From an uncultured Muribaculaceae bacterium (GTDB lineage: Bacteria > Bacteroidota > Bacteroidia > Bacteroidales > Muribaculaceae): a DNA stretch of 64,000 nt. Below the pieces are notes generated by a model. It was not told the origin of the DNA. It worked only from the letters and a program-made list of their open reading frames with translations, and made no database searches. The DNA lies in assembly GCA_910589055.1 (NCBI GenBank), contig CAJURN010000007.1, positions 43,612 through 107,611 on the forward strand. The letters run 5' to 3'. The translations under genes and the position numbers were made by a program. Of this stretch, positions 48,919-57,082 are shown piece after piece; the stretch's first letter is position 1; every line of letters begins with the position of its first letter.

Positions 48919-50289
48919 TTATCCAAAGAGGGTGCGGAAGGCTTCCTCGACTTTGGAAACCTCGTGGATTTTGATGGAAAGTTTTGAGGAATCGAATCCC
49001 TTGAGATTTCCCGCCGGGATGAGGATGTCGGACATGCCGAGTTTTTCGGCCTCGAGAATCCGTTGTTCAACTCTTACTACGGGACGTATTTCGCCGGAAA
49101 GCCCGACTTCGCCGGTCATGCAGAATCCGCGGGGAATCGTCATGTCGACATTGCTTGACAGTATTGCCGACACCACGCTCAGGTCGAGCGCCGGGTCATT
49201 TACTTTCAGTCCGCCTGCAATATTGAGGAAGACGTCTTTTTGGGCGAGCTTGAATCCGACGCGCTTCTCAAGCACGGCCAGGAGCATGTTCATGCGGCGT
49301 GAGTCGAAGCCCGTTACGCTACGCTGCGGAGTTCCGTAGGCCGCGGTGCTTACGAGTGCCTGAACCTCGATAAGGAACGGGCGCAGACCTTCAACCGTGA
49401 CGCCGATTGCAACTCCGGACAACTCTTCAGCTCCATGCGAAAGAAGCATTTCCGATGGGTTGGCGACTTCGCGCAATCCCCGCTGGCACATTTCGTAGAT
49501 GCCGAGTTCAGAAGTGTTTCCGAAACGGTTTTTGATTGCGCGGAGGATGCGGTACATGTACTGGCGGTCGCCCTCGAACTGGAGCACGGCGTCCACGATG
49601 TGTTCGAGCACCTTCGGTCCGGCCAGCGAGCCTTCTTTGTTGATATGTCCTATAAGAATTACAGGCACATTGCTTTCTTTGGCGTATTTGAGCAGCATCG
49701 ACGCACATTCACGCACCTGGCTCACGCTTCCGGCCGACGAGTCGAGGGTATCGGTGGCGATGGTTTGGATGGAATCGACAATGAGAAGTTCCGGTTCGAT
49801 GTCGTCGATGTGGGCGAAAATATTCTCCATCGACGTCTCGCACACGATAAAACAGCTGTCGCTGCCGCGTCCTATTCGCTCGGCTCGCAGTTTGAGCTGC
49901 GTGGCGCTTTCCTCGCCGGAAACGTACAGGATTCGTCTTGAACGCATGGCAAGAAGGTTCTGGAGCACGAGTGTCGATTTGCCTATGCCCGGTTCGCCTC
50001 CGAGAAGGACTATGGAGCCGCGCACGAGTCCGCCGCCGAGCACACGGTTGAGTTCTTCGCTCGGCATGTGGATGCGGGGCTCTTCCACGGCCTCAATCTG
50101 ATTGACTGTGCGCGGGGTGCTTCGTGGTGCGCCCGATTTTTTGGCTGAGATGCCGGAAGGCGATGATGATACTTTTTCTTCCACCATCGTGTTCCATTCG
50201 CCGCATGCAGGGCATCGTCCCACCCATTTGGGCGAGTCGGCTCCACACGCCGAGCAGAACCACACTGTTTTCTGTTTTGCCTTTGCCAT
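48919..50289 (-). CDS. radA: DNA repair protein RadA (Sms)
   Basis: A 456-aa RecA-like branch-migration helicase. The N-terminal zinc finger has CSACGADSPKWVGRCPAC (Cys12, 15, 26, 29). The ATPase core shows Walker A GGEPGIGKSTL and the RadA signature KNRFGNTSELGIYEM. The C-terminal Lon-protease-like domain includes AGGLKVNDPALDLSVVSAIL. It processes recombination intermediates and promotes branch migration. Its start shares one base with the stop of the SPOUT methyltransferase gene, and the P-type ATPase follows. Confidence 0.97.
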   Translation of the reverse strand: MAKAKQKTVWFCSACGADSPKWVGRCPACGEWNTMVEEKVSSSPSGISAKKSGAPRSTPRTVNQIEAVEEPRIHMPSEELNRVLGGGLVRGSIVLLGGEPGIGKSTLVLQNLLAMRSRRILYVSGEESATQLKLRAERIGRGSDSCFIVCETSMENIFAHIDDIEPELLIVDSIQTIATDTLDSSAGSVSQVRECASMLLKYAKESNVPVILIGHINKEGSLAGPKVLEHIVDAVLQFEGDRQYMYRILRAIKNRFGNTSELGIYEMCQRGLREVANPSEMLLSHGAEELSGVAIGVTVEGLRPFLIEVQALVSTAAYGTPQRSVTGFDSRRMNMLLAVLEKRVGFKLAQKDVFLNIAGGLKVNDPALDLSVVSAILSSNVDMTIPRGFCMTGEVGLSGEIRPVVRVEQRILEAEKLGMSDILIPAGNLKGFDSSKLSIKIHEVSKVEEAFRTLFG

Positions 50290-51071
50290 CAGTTACGGCT
50301 TTTCAATTGACGGCTGCGGAATTCAGCCAGAGTTATGGCCGTGGCCGTAGCCACGTTTAATGATTCTGAGGTCGGACGTCCGGGAGGAAAGGACGGAATG
50401 AGCAGGCGGTGTGTCACCTTTGCGGCCACTTCGTCGGAAATTCCGCTGCCTTCGTTGCCCATTATGATGATTCCCGTTGCGGAAAGTGCCGAGGTGTAGA
50501 TGCTCTCGCCGTCGAGGAATGTGCCGTAGACGGGTATTCCCTCCGGTATTCCGGCAAAGAAATCATCGAGGTCGGTGTAGCATACGCGCACACGTGATAT
50601 GGCTCCCATCGTGGCCTGCACGGTCTTGGGGTTGAACACGTCAACGGTGTCGCGGGAGGCTATCACGGTGGACACGCCCATCCAGTCGCACGTGCGCAGG
50701 ATTGTGCCGAGATTTCCGGGATCCTGGATGCGGTCGAGAGCCACGGTGAGTCCGCTCCTGCAGTCTTCGTAGGAGGCCGCGGCGCTTTCGGGCAGGCTGT
50801 ATGCCGCTACAACGGGCGGAACTGTCGTAAGAGAGGAAATCTCCCGCAGGTCGGCCCGTGATACTTCCATAAGCGCGAAGTCGTAATCCGGCAGTTCGTG
50901 CTCATGTTCGGCGAGCCATTCGGGTAAGGCTGCGAGATAGCAGAGGTGGAAGTGGTGGAGTGTGTCGTGGACACATTTCGCACCTTCCGCTATGAACATC
51001 TGTTCCTTTCTGCGGCCTTTGGAGTCGGCGAGCGAGCGGAGAAGCCGTTTTATTCGTTGGGTAATTATCAT
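50289..51071 (-). CDS. SPOUT-class (TrmH/SpoU) RNA methyltransferase
   Basis: A 260-aa S-adenosylmethionine-dependent 2'-O-methyltransferase. An N-terminal substrate-binding part (RIKRLLRSLADSKGRRKEQMF, FIAEGAKCV) is followed by the SPOUT knot: VALDRIQDPGNLGTILRTCDW, IIIMGNEGSGIS and IPSFPPGRPTSESLNVATATAI. These are the three SpoU motifs. The RlmB/TrmH-like group methylates rRNA or tRNA; the exact site cannot be read from sequence. It overlaps bioB by four bases and radA by one. Confidence 0.93.
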   Translation of the reverse strand: MIITQRIKRLLRSLADSKGRRKEQMFIAEGAKCVHDTLHHFHLCYLAALPEWLAEHEHELPDYDFALMEVSRADLREISSLTTVPPVVAAYSLPESAAASYEDCRSGLTVALDRIQDPGNLGTILRTCDWMGVSTVIASRDTVDVFNPKTVQATMGAISRVRVCYTDLDDFFAGIPEGIPVYGTFLDGESIYTSALSATGIIIMGNEGSGISDEVAAKVTHRLLIPSFPPGRPTSESLNVATATAITLAEFRSRQLKSRN

Positions 51072-52105
51072 TTTGTTTCTTGGGTTTCGTGTTCAGCCCA
51101 TTGGTATCCGGCCTTTGCCACGGCTACCTTATCTTCGGCGATTGTACGCCCGAGGGTAGTGAGCAGGTCGCCGACAGTGGCGCCGTTTATACCCACTTCC
51201 ATTGCCCGGATCATAGATTCGTCGGACAGACGGGCACGGCCTCCGGCAAAGCGGAGCTGTACTTTCGGGTGGGCGAAGCGGAAGAGTGCGATGGCTATGA
51301 GCACTTCCTCTTCGGAAATCAGAGGCATCTTGCCAAGCGGTGTGCCGGGTATGGGGGAGAGAATATTGATGGGAATTGAGTGAGGGTTGACACGTCTCAG
51401 GGTAATCGCGAGTTCCATGCGCTGGCGACGGGTCTCGCCCATGCCTATGATACCTCCGGAGCATACTTCAAAGCCAAGCTCGCGGGCAGCGTCAATCGTG
51501 GCTATCTTGTCTTCGATAGTGTGGGTGGTGCACAGATGATGGAAATATGACGGTGCGGTCTCAAGGTTGCAGTGGTAGCGGTGTACGCCTGCATCCCAAA
51601 GCTGTTTCAACTCGTCTTTGTTCAGAAGGCCGAGTGATGCGCAGGTGTGGATGGGATATTTTGCCTTTACTTCCTTGAGCATCGAAATCATTGCATCCAG
51701 GGCTTTGCCGGAGGTCTTGCGACCGGAAGCTACGAGAGAGAAGCGGTGAACTCCTTTTTCGGCATTGTCGCGAGCCATTGCCATGCAGGTGTCGTGGTCG
51801 ATTATGTCGTAGTGGCTGCATCCGGTGTCGAAATGGGCCGACTGGGCGCACCACTTGCAGTTTTCGGAACAGCGTCCCGAGCGTGCGTTGGCTATCGAGC
51901 ATGTGTCGAACACTCTCGGACAGAATGTGCGCGTGATTTTTGCAGCGCCGTCAAGCAGGGCTTCAATGCCTTCGGGAGTGTTTATTTCAGTGAGTTTATA
52001 AAGTGTGTCTTCATCAAGGTCACGGCCTGACAGAACTGTGTCAAGGCATGATTCCACAAGTTTTATTTCTTCGGAAGAAGAGCCGGAAATATTATTGTTG
52101 TCCAT
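51068..52105 (-). CDS. bioB: Biotin synthase
   Basis: A radical-SAM enzyme that inserts sulfur into dethiobiotin, 345 aa (normal). The cluster motif is CSENCKWC (Cys79, 83, 86), followed by AQSAHFDTG. SLGLLNKDELKQLWDAGVHRYHCNLETAPS and the C-terminal RFAGGRARL are typical; Arg in RFAGG and Cys in FDTCSIANARSG belong to the second [2Fe-2S] site. It starts the operon bioB-SPOUT-radA-ATPase, with a full promoter at 52127-52158. Biotin supply fits the biotin carrier of the propionate system, but other bio genes are not here. Confidence 0.96.
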   Translation of the reverse strand: MDNNNISGSSSEEIKLVESCLDTVLSGRDLDEDTLYKLTEINTPEGIEALLDGAAKITRTFCPRVFDTCSIANARSGRCSENCKWCAQSAHFDTGCSHYDIIDHDTCMAMARDNAEKGVHRFSLVASGRKTSGKALDAMISMLKEVKAKYPIHTCASLGLLNKDELKQLWDAGVHRYHCNLETAPSYFHHLCTTHTIEDKIATIDAARELGFEVCSGGIIGMGETRRQRMELAITLRRVNPHSIPINILSPIPGTPLGKMPLISEEEVLIAIALFRFAHPKVQLRFAGGRARLSDESMIRAMEVGINGATVGDLLTTLGRTIAEDKVAVAKAGYQWAEHETQETK

Positions 52106-52126
52106 TTTTTGCGATATTATTTAATG

Positions 52127-52158
52127 CAAAAATACACAACATATCTCATCTGCGCAAA
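52127..52158 (-). promoter_or_regulatory. Promoter of the bioB operon
   Basis: TTTG (52158-52155), 20 bases, TATTTTTG (52134-52127) on minus. The -33 box lies within the T-run of the preceding terminator. Start near 52121, leader about 15 nt. Confidence 0.75.
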
Positions 52159-52199
52159 AAAAACACAGTCCGCGGAGTTGGGCTTTCCGCGGACTGTGC
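52155..52199 (-). terminator. Terminator of the frameshifted 53.5-kb gene
   Basis: CACAGTCCGCGGA (52164-52176) pairs with TCCGCGGACTGTG (52186-52198) around a 9-base loop; on minus it is followed by eight T. Confidence 0.9.
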
Positions 52200-52223
52200 C
52201 GAATTATACGGGAATGTATTATA

Positions 52224-53517
52224 TCAGGATCCGAATGTCACGTTGAAGCCAAGGTTGATATTGGCGTTGGCATGTCCCACGGGAACATACTGGGGAGTTA
52301 CAGAGAAGAACTGGTGGTCGGAACCGATGAAGAAGTTGAAGCCTTTGGGATGGAAGTTAATCATCCAGCCGAAAGAAGAGCCGTAAGTGGAGATGGCGTA
52401 GTTGACTGTTGCATCAAACCATTTTACGGGTTTCACGTTGGCCGAGAGGCGTCCTTCGTTCCACGACATGCAGCCAGCGATGTGCGATGTGAAGAGGAAG
52501 CCTGCTGTAAGGCGGGTCGAGCTTGTTGTCCTCGTAGTTGGGCTGGTCGGAGTTGATTGCGACATTCTGGAAGCCGTCGAAAGTCCATGTGGTGTTGGAT
52601 GTCTCGCCACGCACGTTGTTGTTCCATCGCATGAATCCGAGGTCGAGTACGGAAGCGGAGAGTGTAAGACCGGGAATCAGCTTGTATGTCGCACCCAGGT
52701 CAATGCCCATGCCGACTCCGCCGAGGCTGAAGCGGTCGTAGTCGATGTCGTTCCATTCAATCAGGTCGGCTTCCGAAGGAGAGTCGTACTCTGCGCCTGT
52801 CTCAGCCTTGGTGGGCACATTAAGGCCTTTACCTGCCGATACATTTACGGAACCCTTGGCGTCGATGGCCCACTGTTCGCCGCTCATGCGCACGTCCATC
52901 CGGTCGATGCGTGCGTTGACATGTCCGAGTCCGAAAAGCAGCTTCACCTTCGCACCGATGTCGAGGCGGTCGTTGATTTTGTGGGAATGTCCGAGGGCAA
53001 CTTCCGCCATCACTGAAGCGTCGGCCTGAAGGTCGCCGAAGCTGTAACGTGTGTCGGAACTTTCCATGCCGAGCTTCATGAATTTGAAGAGGTCTTTGGG
53101 AAGGTTCACACCGGCGTTGGCGCGGGTAGAGATTGTGATGGTGTTGTAACCGTGGAAGCCGCGGAAACCTGTTGAGAGAAGGGTTTCGTTAAAGTTCAGG
53201 TTGAGGTGGTTGTGGTTCTGCAGTTTGCCGAGGAATGTGGAGGCGTCAACTGTGGGGCTCATGAATGTGGTAAGGCGTCCGTCGCCCATCTTGTAGAGGA
53301 ATGTGTTCACGCCCACGTTCGACTGGAGTCCGAGCCCGAGATTACCGAGCGCCGGAATTGAGAAGTAGTTGCGTTCGCCGCTGAAAGCCGGGTTGAGCTG
53401 GTGGCGGAAAGAATATCCGTCAAGGAAGTATGCTGTACGTACGGCCTCCTGAGCTTGGAGTGCGGTTGCGGCACATGCAAGAGCAAGACCGAGTATGATT
53501 TTCTTATTTGTTTTCAT
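52224..53517 (-). pseudogene. Outer-membrane-type beta-barrel protein (DUF5723-like), frameshifted
   Basis: The first part (from ATG 53517, MKTNKKIILGLALACAATALQA, a signal peptide) reads in one frame through ITVFGFNV-like barrel text to NYEDNKLDPPY and then becomes nonsense, stopping at 52414. The true continuation RLTAGFLFTSHIAGCMSW through NINLGFNVTFGS is in another frame and ends at 52224. One extra base in the GGG at 52514-52516 (plus strand) accounts for it; without it the protein is 430 aa, NKLDRLTAGF across the join. It follows a large lipoprotein gene on the same strand by 20 bases. It could be a sequencing error or a real mutation. Confidence 0.8.
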
Positions 53518-53537
53518 AATCATTGTGGGTGAGGCGA

Positions 53538-55331
53538 TTAGTCGTTAAGGTCGATTGTGACACCGCCGATTATGCTGAGACGGATATCTGTGAATTTCAT
53601 TGCCTGGGTGGCGTTGAGGTTCGTGCCCACATATTCAGCCTTAGTGGTGCCGTTGAACACGAGTTTCACTCCGTCAAGGGCTTTCATGTTCTCGGCTGTG
53701 GATTTCAGAAGAATCGAAACCTGCGACACGGTGGGATTGCCGAGTGTTCCGGCTTCAACAACGCCTGTGATCGTGGCTGTGATGTTGCTGATGGGCTGCT
53801 CGCTGTGGTCGAGTGCGATTACCTCGGGCACCATATCCATGGGGATGGTGTTGCTCACGTTCATGGTGATGCGTACTTCGTTGAAGTTGTACTTCTCGAG
53901 GTCTTCATCCCATCCGGCGTCAATCTTGTTGTAGTTGAGCTTGAAGTCGGGGCCGAAAGCGAGGGGAATGTAGGCTTCGTAGTCGCTGGTGAATGAGTAG
54001 TCGGTGTCGAGAGTGAGGGTTACCGGCTGCTGAACGGCTTTTGCCTCGATATTCTCAAATGAGATTGTCTTGGGGATGGATGCAAGGACATTGCCCAAAT
54101 CGGGTGCGATTACATTCACGATTCCGTTTTCGGTTGAGGTGGAACCTGTGCGGGAAATGCAGATGTGGTTTACGGTATTGCCCTGAAGCACGATTGCAGT
54201 AGTGCCGTAGTTCTGTCCGATGCCTACGGTTACATTTGTGCCGTCCTCGTTGTGTCCCACAAGTTGTCCGTTGAGAGTGACTGCAACGGGCGATGTGTTG
54301 TGAACGGTCAGATAAATCTGAGGATTGTAGAGGTCGAGATTGTTGCCGGGTTCCTTGAGGAAGTCGGGAATGTCGTTGATTGCGAATTCCGATGTGCTGA
54401 CGTTGATTTCCGGATCGACGATACCTGTCACGGCAATAAGGTTGGCCGAAGAAACGGCTGTGGTTACAAACAGGTTGAGGTTGGCAGTGGAACCTACCGC
54501 GAGATCATCGCCACTGATGGAAACTGTACCTTCCGATTCAACTTTTGTGTCCATATGGAACTTGCCGCGTTCGTAGAGTCCTTGTCCGGCAGGCATGCTT
54601 GTGAAGTCGATGTGGGTAAGGCGGAGCTTGCACACAGCGGGAGCTGAGGCGGTGATTCGCTTGTCGGCTGTGAAATAGACGATGTTTTTATGAGTGTCGT
54701 CAACACGCATGAAACCGGCTGTGGCGGCGTCTACGATTTCAAGAGTCCATGAAGCATCGAACACGGCTTTGTAGCCTTCGTCGATGGAGGCGTATCCGGC
54801 GAAGTCGTTGGAGTTATAGCCAATGGTAAATGTCATGTCGATTTCAGCGGTAGCTTCGTCGAGACGCACAAGGTCGCGGGTCACATCATCATCGGTAAGG
54901 TCAATCGTATTTATGGTGGGATTGACATCGCGTGTGATTTTTGTGGCGCCGGGGTTAACGAACGGGTCAAGCGCGGCGGTGTATGTGCTTCCGCTCATGC
55001 CGAGGTCGTCAATTGATACTTCAGGCACGGAGAATACAGAGGTGGAGGGAGTGCCGCTCTGCATCAGCACATAGTCGCCGTAGACGTTTCCATAGGAATT
55101 TGTGGACTCGTCAACTGTTTTGATAGAACTGTCGTCTTTGAGGTCGAGAATCTGCGACAGTGTGAGCTCGTCGGTTGAGCTGGAGGGTAGGGTGAGCTCT
55201 CCGCCTCCGATGTTTACTGTAAGGTCAATGTCTTTCGAAAGGTCATAATCGTTGTCGACGCATGACCCAAGACATCCGGCAAGTGCAACAGCACATATTG
55301 CCATTGCCGGATTGGCGTAATGATTTGCCAT
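53538..55331 (-). CDS. Large outer-membrane-type lipoprotein, 597 aa
   Basis: The leader ANPAMAICAVALAGCLGSC ends in a lipobox, with the Cys at about residue 24 (LGSC) or 20 (LAGC), followed by VDNDYDLSKDIDL. The mature protein is long, acidic and beta-rich, with repeated segments of the type TVNIGGGELTLP and VTLNGQLVGHNEDGTN. I do not recognise a named family. It is the first gene of a pair with the barrel-like gene that follows, a pairing that suggests a surface complex. -7 element TAACTTTG (55386-55379, minus) lies about 50 bases upstream. Confidence 0.78.
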   Translation of the reverse strand: MANHYANPAMAICAVALAGCLGSCVDNDYDLSKDIDLTVNIGGGELTLPSSSTDELTLSQILDLKDDSSIKTVDESTNSYGNVYGDYVLMQSGTPSTSVFSVPEVSIDDLGMSGSTYTAALDPFVNPGATKITRDVNPTINTIDLTDDDVTRDLVRLDEATAEIDMTFTIGYNSNDFAGYASIDEGYKAVFDASWTLEIVDAATAGFMRVDDTHKNIVYFTADKRITASAPAVCKLRLTHIDFTSMPAGQGLYERGKFHMDTKVESEGTVSISGDDLAVGSTANLNLFVTTAVSSANLIAVTGIVDPEINVSTSEFAINDIPDFLKEPGNNLDLYNPQIYLTVHNTSPVAVTLNGQLVGHNEDGTNVTVGIGQNYGTTAIVLQGNTVNHICISRTGSTSTENGIVNVIAPDLGNVLASIPKTISFENIEAKAVQQPVTLTLDTDYSFTSDYEAYIPLAFGPDFKLNYNKIDAGWDEDLEKYNFNEVRITMNVSNTIPMDMVPEVIALDHSEQPISNITATITGVVEAGTLGNPTVSQVSILLKSTAENMKALDGVKLVFNGTTKAEYVGTNLNATQAMKFTDIRLSIIGGVTIDLND

Positions 55332-55378
55332 AGGATAGAATTATTAATGATTGGTTTATGAATTTTTCAAATGAATTG

Positions 55379-55386
55379 CAAAGTTA
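55379..55386 (-). promoter_or_regulatory. -7 element of the lipoprotein/barrel pair
   Basis: TAACTTTG on minus, start near 55373; the -33 region shows no TTTG. Confidence 0.45.
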
Positions 55387-55453
55387 ATGAAAAATTCCTT
55401 AATAAATTATGTAGCGGCAGTTCACTTTGTTCATTTTGAGGCTAATTAGCAAC

Positions 55454-55495
55454 AAAATACCCCGTCGGAAGTCCAGGGATGGATTCCGGCGGGGC
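55454..55495 (-). terminator. Terminator of the 157-aa NAD-binding gene
   Basis: CCCCGTCGGAAGTCC pairs with GGATTCCGGCGGGG (one mismatch) around a short loop; on minus it is followed by TATTTTGTT. Confidence 0.75.
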
Positions 55496-55520
55496 GTCAG
55501 AGGAGGTGGAGAATGATATT

Positions 55521-55994
55521 TTATTCTACGAATACCTCGCGATGATATGCAGGGTTGACGATTTCTGAAGCTACTCTCTTGGCAAACGGGCCTTCGGTGG
55601 AGATATATACCCAGTCGATGTCGTCAAGACGGCGGAGATCGGTCACGAAGAAGGCCTGCGAGTCGGGCGAGCCTACTACGATAACTCTTGCAACTCCGGC
55701 TTCACGCGCAGCATGTACGGTGTCGACGAAATATTTCAGGGTCATGTCGTTGGTATATGTGTCCTCGAGATTGTCGTTGTAGGTAAGTACAACATCATGG
55801 TAGCCGCTGAAGCGGTCGATGAGTTCCTGGTGATTGGCAGGGTCGAAGTGGTTGACGGTAAGACGGTCGCCTGCTACCATAAGTTTTTCGGGATAGTCGA
55901 CCAAGGCGTTTACGCTGAGTCCGGTGGCGAGCAACTCGCCGAGAACGTCGGCGAAAACCTTGCAATTTGTGCCGACCAATGCAATTTCTTTCAT
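55521..55994 (-). CDS. NAD(P)-binding Rossmann-fold protein, 157 aa
   Basis: A small SDR/NmrA-like protein: MKEIALVGTNCKVFADVLGELLATG gives a nucleotide-binding start, although the expected GxxGxxG is replaced by GTNCKVFADVLG. VIVVGSPDSQAFF stands where the strand-4 to strand-5 region lies, and DWVYISTEGPFA resembles the NmrA-type end. It is shorter than typical members (about 210 aa), lacking the last helices. It may bind a dinucleotide or have lost that ability. Divergent from rfbD across the promoter repeats at 56 kb. A TATATTTG -7 element (56034-56027, minus) lies upstream. Confidence 0.72.
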   Translation of the reverse strand: MKEIALVGTNCKVFADVLGELLATGLSVNALVDYPEKLMVAGDRLTVNHFDPANHQELIDRFSGYHDVVLTYNDNLEDTYTNDMTLKYFVDTVHAAREAGVARVIVVGSPDSQAFFVTDLRRLDDIDWVYISTEGPFAKRVASEIVNPAYHREVFVE

Positions 55995-56026
55995 ATCTTT
56001 CAGGGTTAATGTTATTTATTCTTTTG

Positions 56027-56034
56027 CAAATATA
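56027..56034 (-). promoter_or_regulatory. -7 element of the 157-aa gene
   Basis: TATATTTG on minus, start near 56020, leader about 26 nt; the -33 box is unclear. Confidence 0.45.
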
Positions 56035-56071
56035 ACAACTGTCGCGGGCGGATTGTTTGTGGAAAAATTCG

Positions 56072-56154
56072 TAACTTTGGCTAACGCCTTAGTTACTCAC
56101 GCTCGGCAAAACTCAAATAAATTTGGTTTTGCTCTCGACTTATTCGTAACTTTG
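56072..56154 (+). repeat. Promoter-bearing palindromic repeats, copy at 56.1 kb
   Basis: Two TAACTTTG boxes 75 bases apart (56072-56079 and 56147-56154), separated by GGCTAACGCCTTAGTTACTC, ACGCTCGGCAAAACTC and an AT-rich palindrome. The second has TTTG 21 bases upstream (56122-56125) and CTCGACTTATTCG before it, as in the other copies; the first lacks a good -33. The second box gives a start about 20 bases before the rfbD ATG. Confidence 0.75.
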
Positions 56155-56178
56155 CAAAAGAAAACAAGGAGATACCCT

Positions 56179-57054
56179 ATGAAAATTTTAGTGACAGGCA
56201 GCGACGGCCAGCTCGGTCGTGAAATCAGAAATGCGCTCGCACTCCGCAGTCCGGAGGTCGAGGCTGTTTTCGCAACCCGTGCCATGCTTGACCTCACCGA
56301 CCGGGAGGCGGTTGAATGTTACCTCCGCGGCGAGGATTTCACACATATAATCAATTGCGCGGCATACACCGCCGTTGAGAAAGCCGAGGAAGAGAAGCTG
56401 CAATGTGCCGCCGTAAATGTCGATGCCGTGGCGAATCTTGCCCGCATGGCAGCCGAGCTTGACATGAAAATGCTGCATGTGTCCACCGATTATATTTTCG
56501 ACGGTACTTCCAACCGCCCGTATAAGGAAACGGACAAGGTGAATCCTCTGTCGGTCTACGGCAGTACGAAACGAAAAGGCGAGACCGTGCTGTTGGGACT
56601 CGCCCCCGGAAGTATTATCATCCGCACGGGATGGCTGTATTCGCCTTACGGCCATAATTTCGTGCGCACGATGTTGCGTCTCGCCAAGGAGCGTCAGCAG
56701 CTTAATGTCGTGTGCGACCAGATAGGCACCCCTACCTGTGCCGAGGATTTGGCAGCGGTAATACTTGACATAGTCCTTGCCCCGCAATGGGTCGAGGGAA
56801 TCTATAATTATTCCAACGAGGGAGTGGCGTCGTGGTATGACTTTGCCGTTGCCGTTTTTGCACTGGCCGGAATCGGCAATGTGAAGGTGAATCCCGTTCC
56901 GTCGGGCGACTATCCTTCGGCGGTGAACCGCCCCATGTATTCCGTGCTCGACAAATCAAAGATTAAGGCAACTTTCGAATTGTCGATTCCTTACTGGCGC
57001 GACTCGCTCGCCCGTACTGTCGACCGGATTCTCAGCGAGGATAATATTAATTGA
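56179..57054 (+). CDS. rfbD: dTDP-4-dehydrorhamnose reductase
   Basis: NADPH-dependent last step of dTDP-L-rhamnose synthesis, 291 aa from ATG 56179 (MKILVTGSDGQLGREI). The glycine loop is GSDGQLG, HVSTDYIFDG carries the catalytic Thr/Asp region, and VYGSTKRKGE has the Tyr and Lys of the extended SDR pair. RTGWLYSPYGHNFVRTM and the C-terminal YSVLDKSKIKATF are typical. Other rml genes are not in the window. Followed after 28 bases by prfC on the same strand. Confidence 0.95.
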   Translation: MKILVTGSDGQLGREIRNALALRSPEVEAVFATRAMLDLTDREAVECYLRGEDFTHIINCAAYTAVEKAEEEKLQCAAVNVDAVANLARMAAELDMKMLHVSTDYIFDGTSNRPYKETDKVNPLSVYGSTKRKGETVLLGLAPGSIIIRTGWLYSPYGHNFVRTMLRLAKERQQLNVVCDQIGTPTCAEDLAAVILDIVLAPQWVEGIYNYSNEGVASWYDFAVAVFALAGIGNVKVNPVPSGDYPSAVNRPMYSVLDKSKIKATFELSIPYWRDSLARTVDRILSEDNIN

Positions 57055-57082
57055 AAAATACAGATAATAATATAATAAAGCA

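Noticed and set aside
56055..56079. First TAACTTTG at 56072 as the main rfbD promoter
   Set aside because: No TTTG at the right spacing; the second box at 56147 is complete and nearer.
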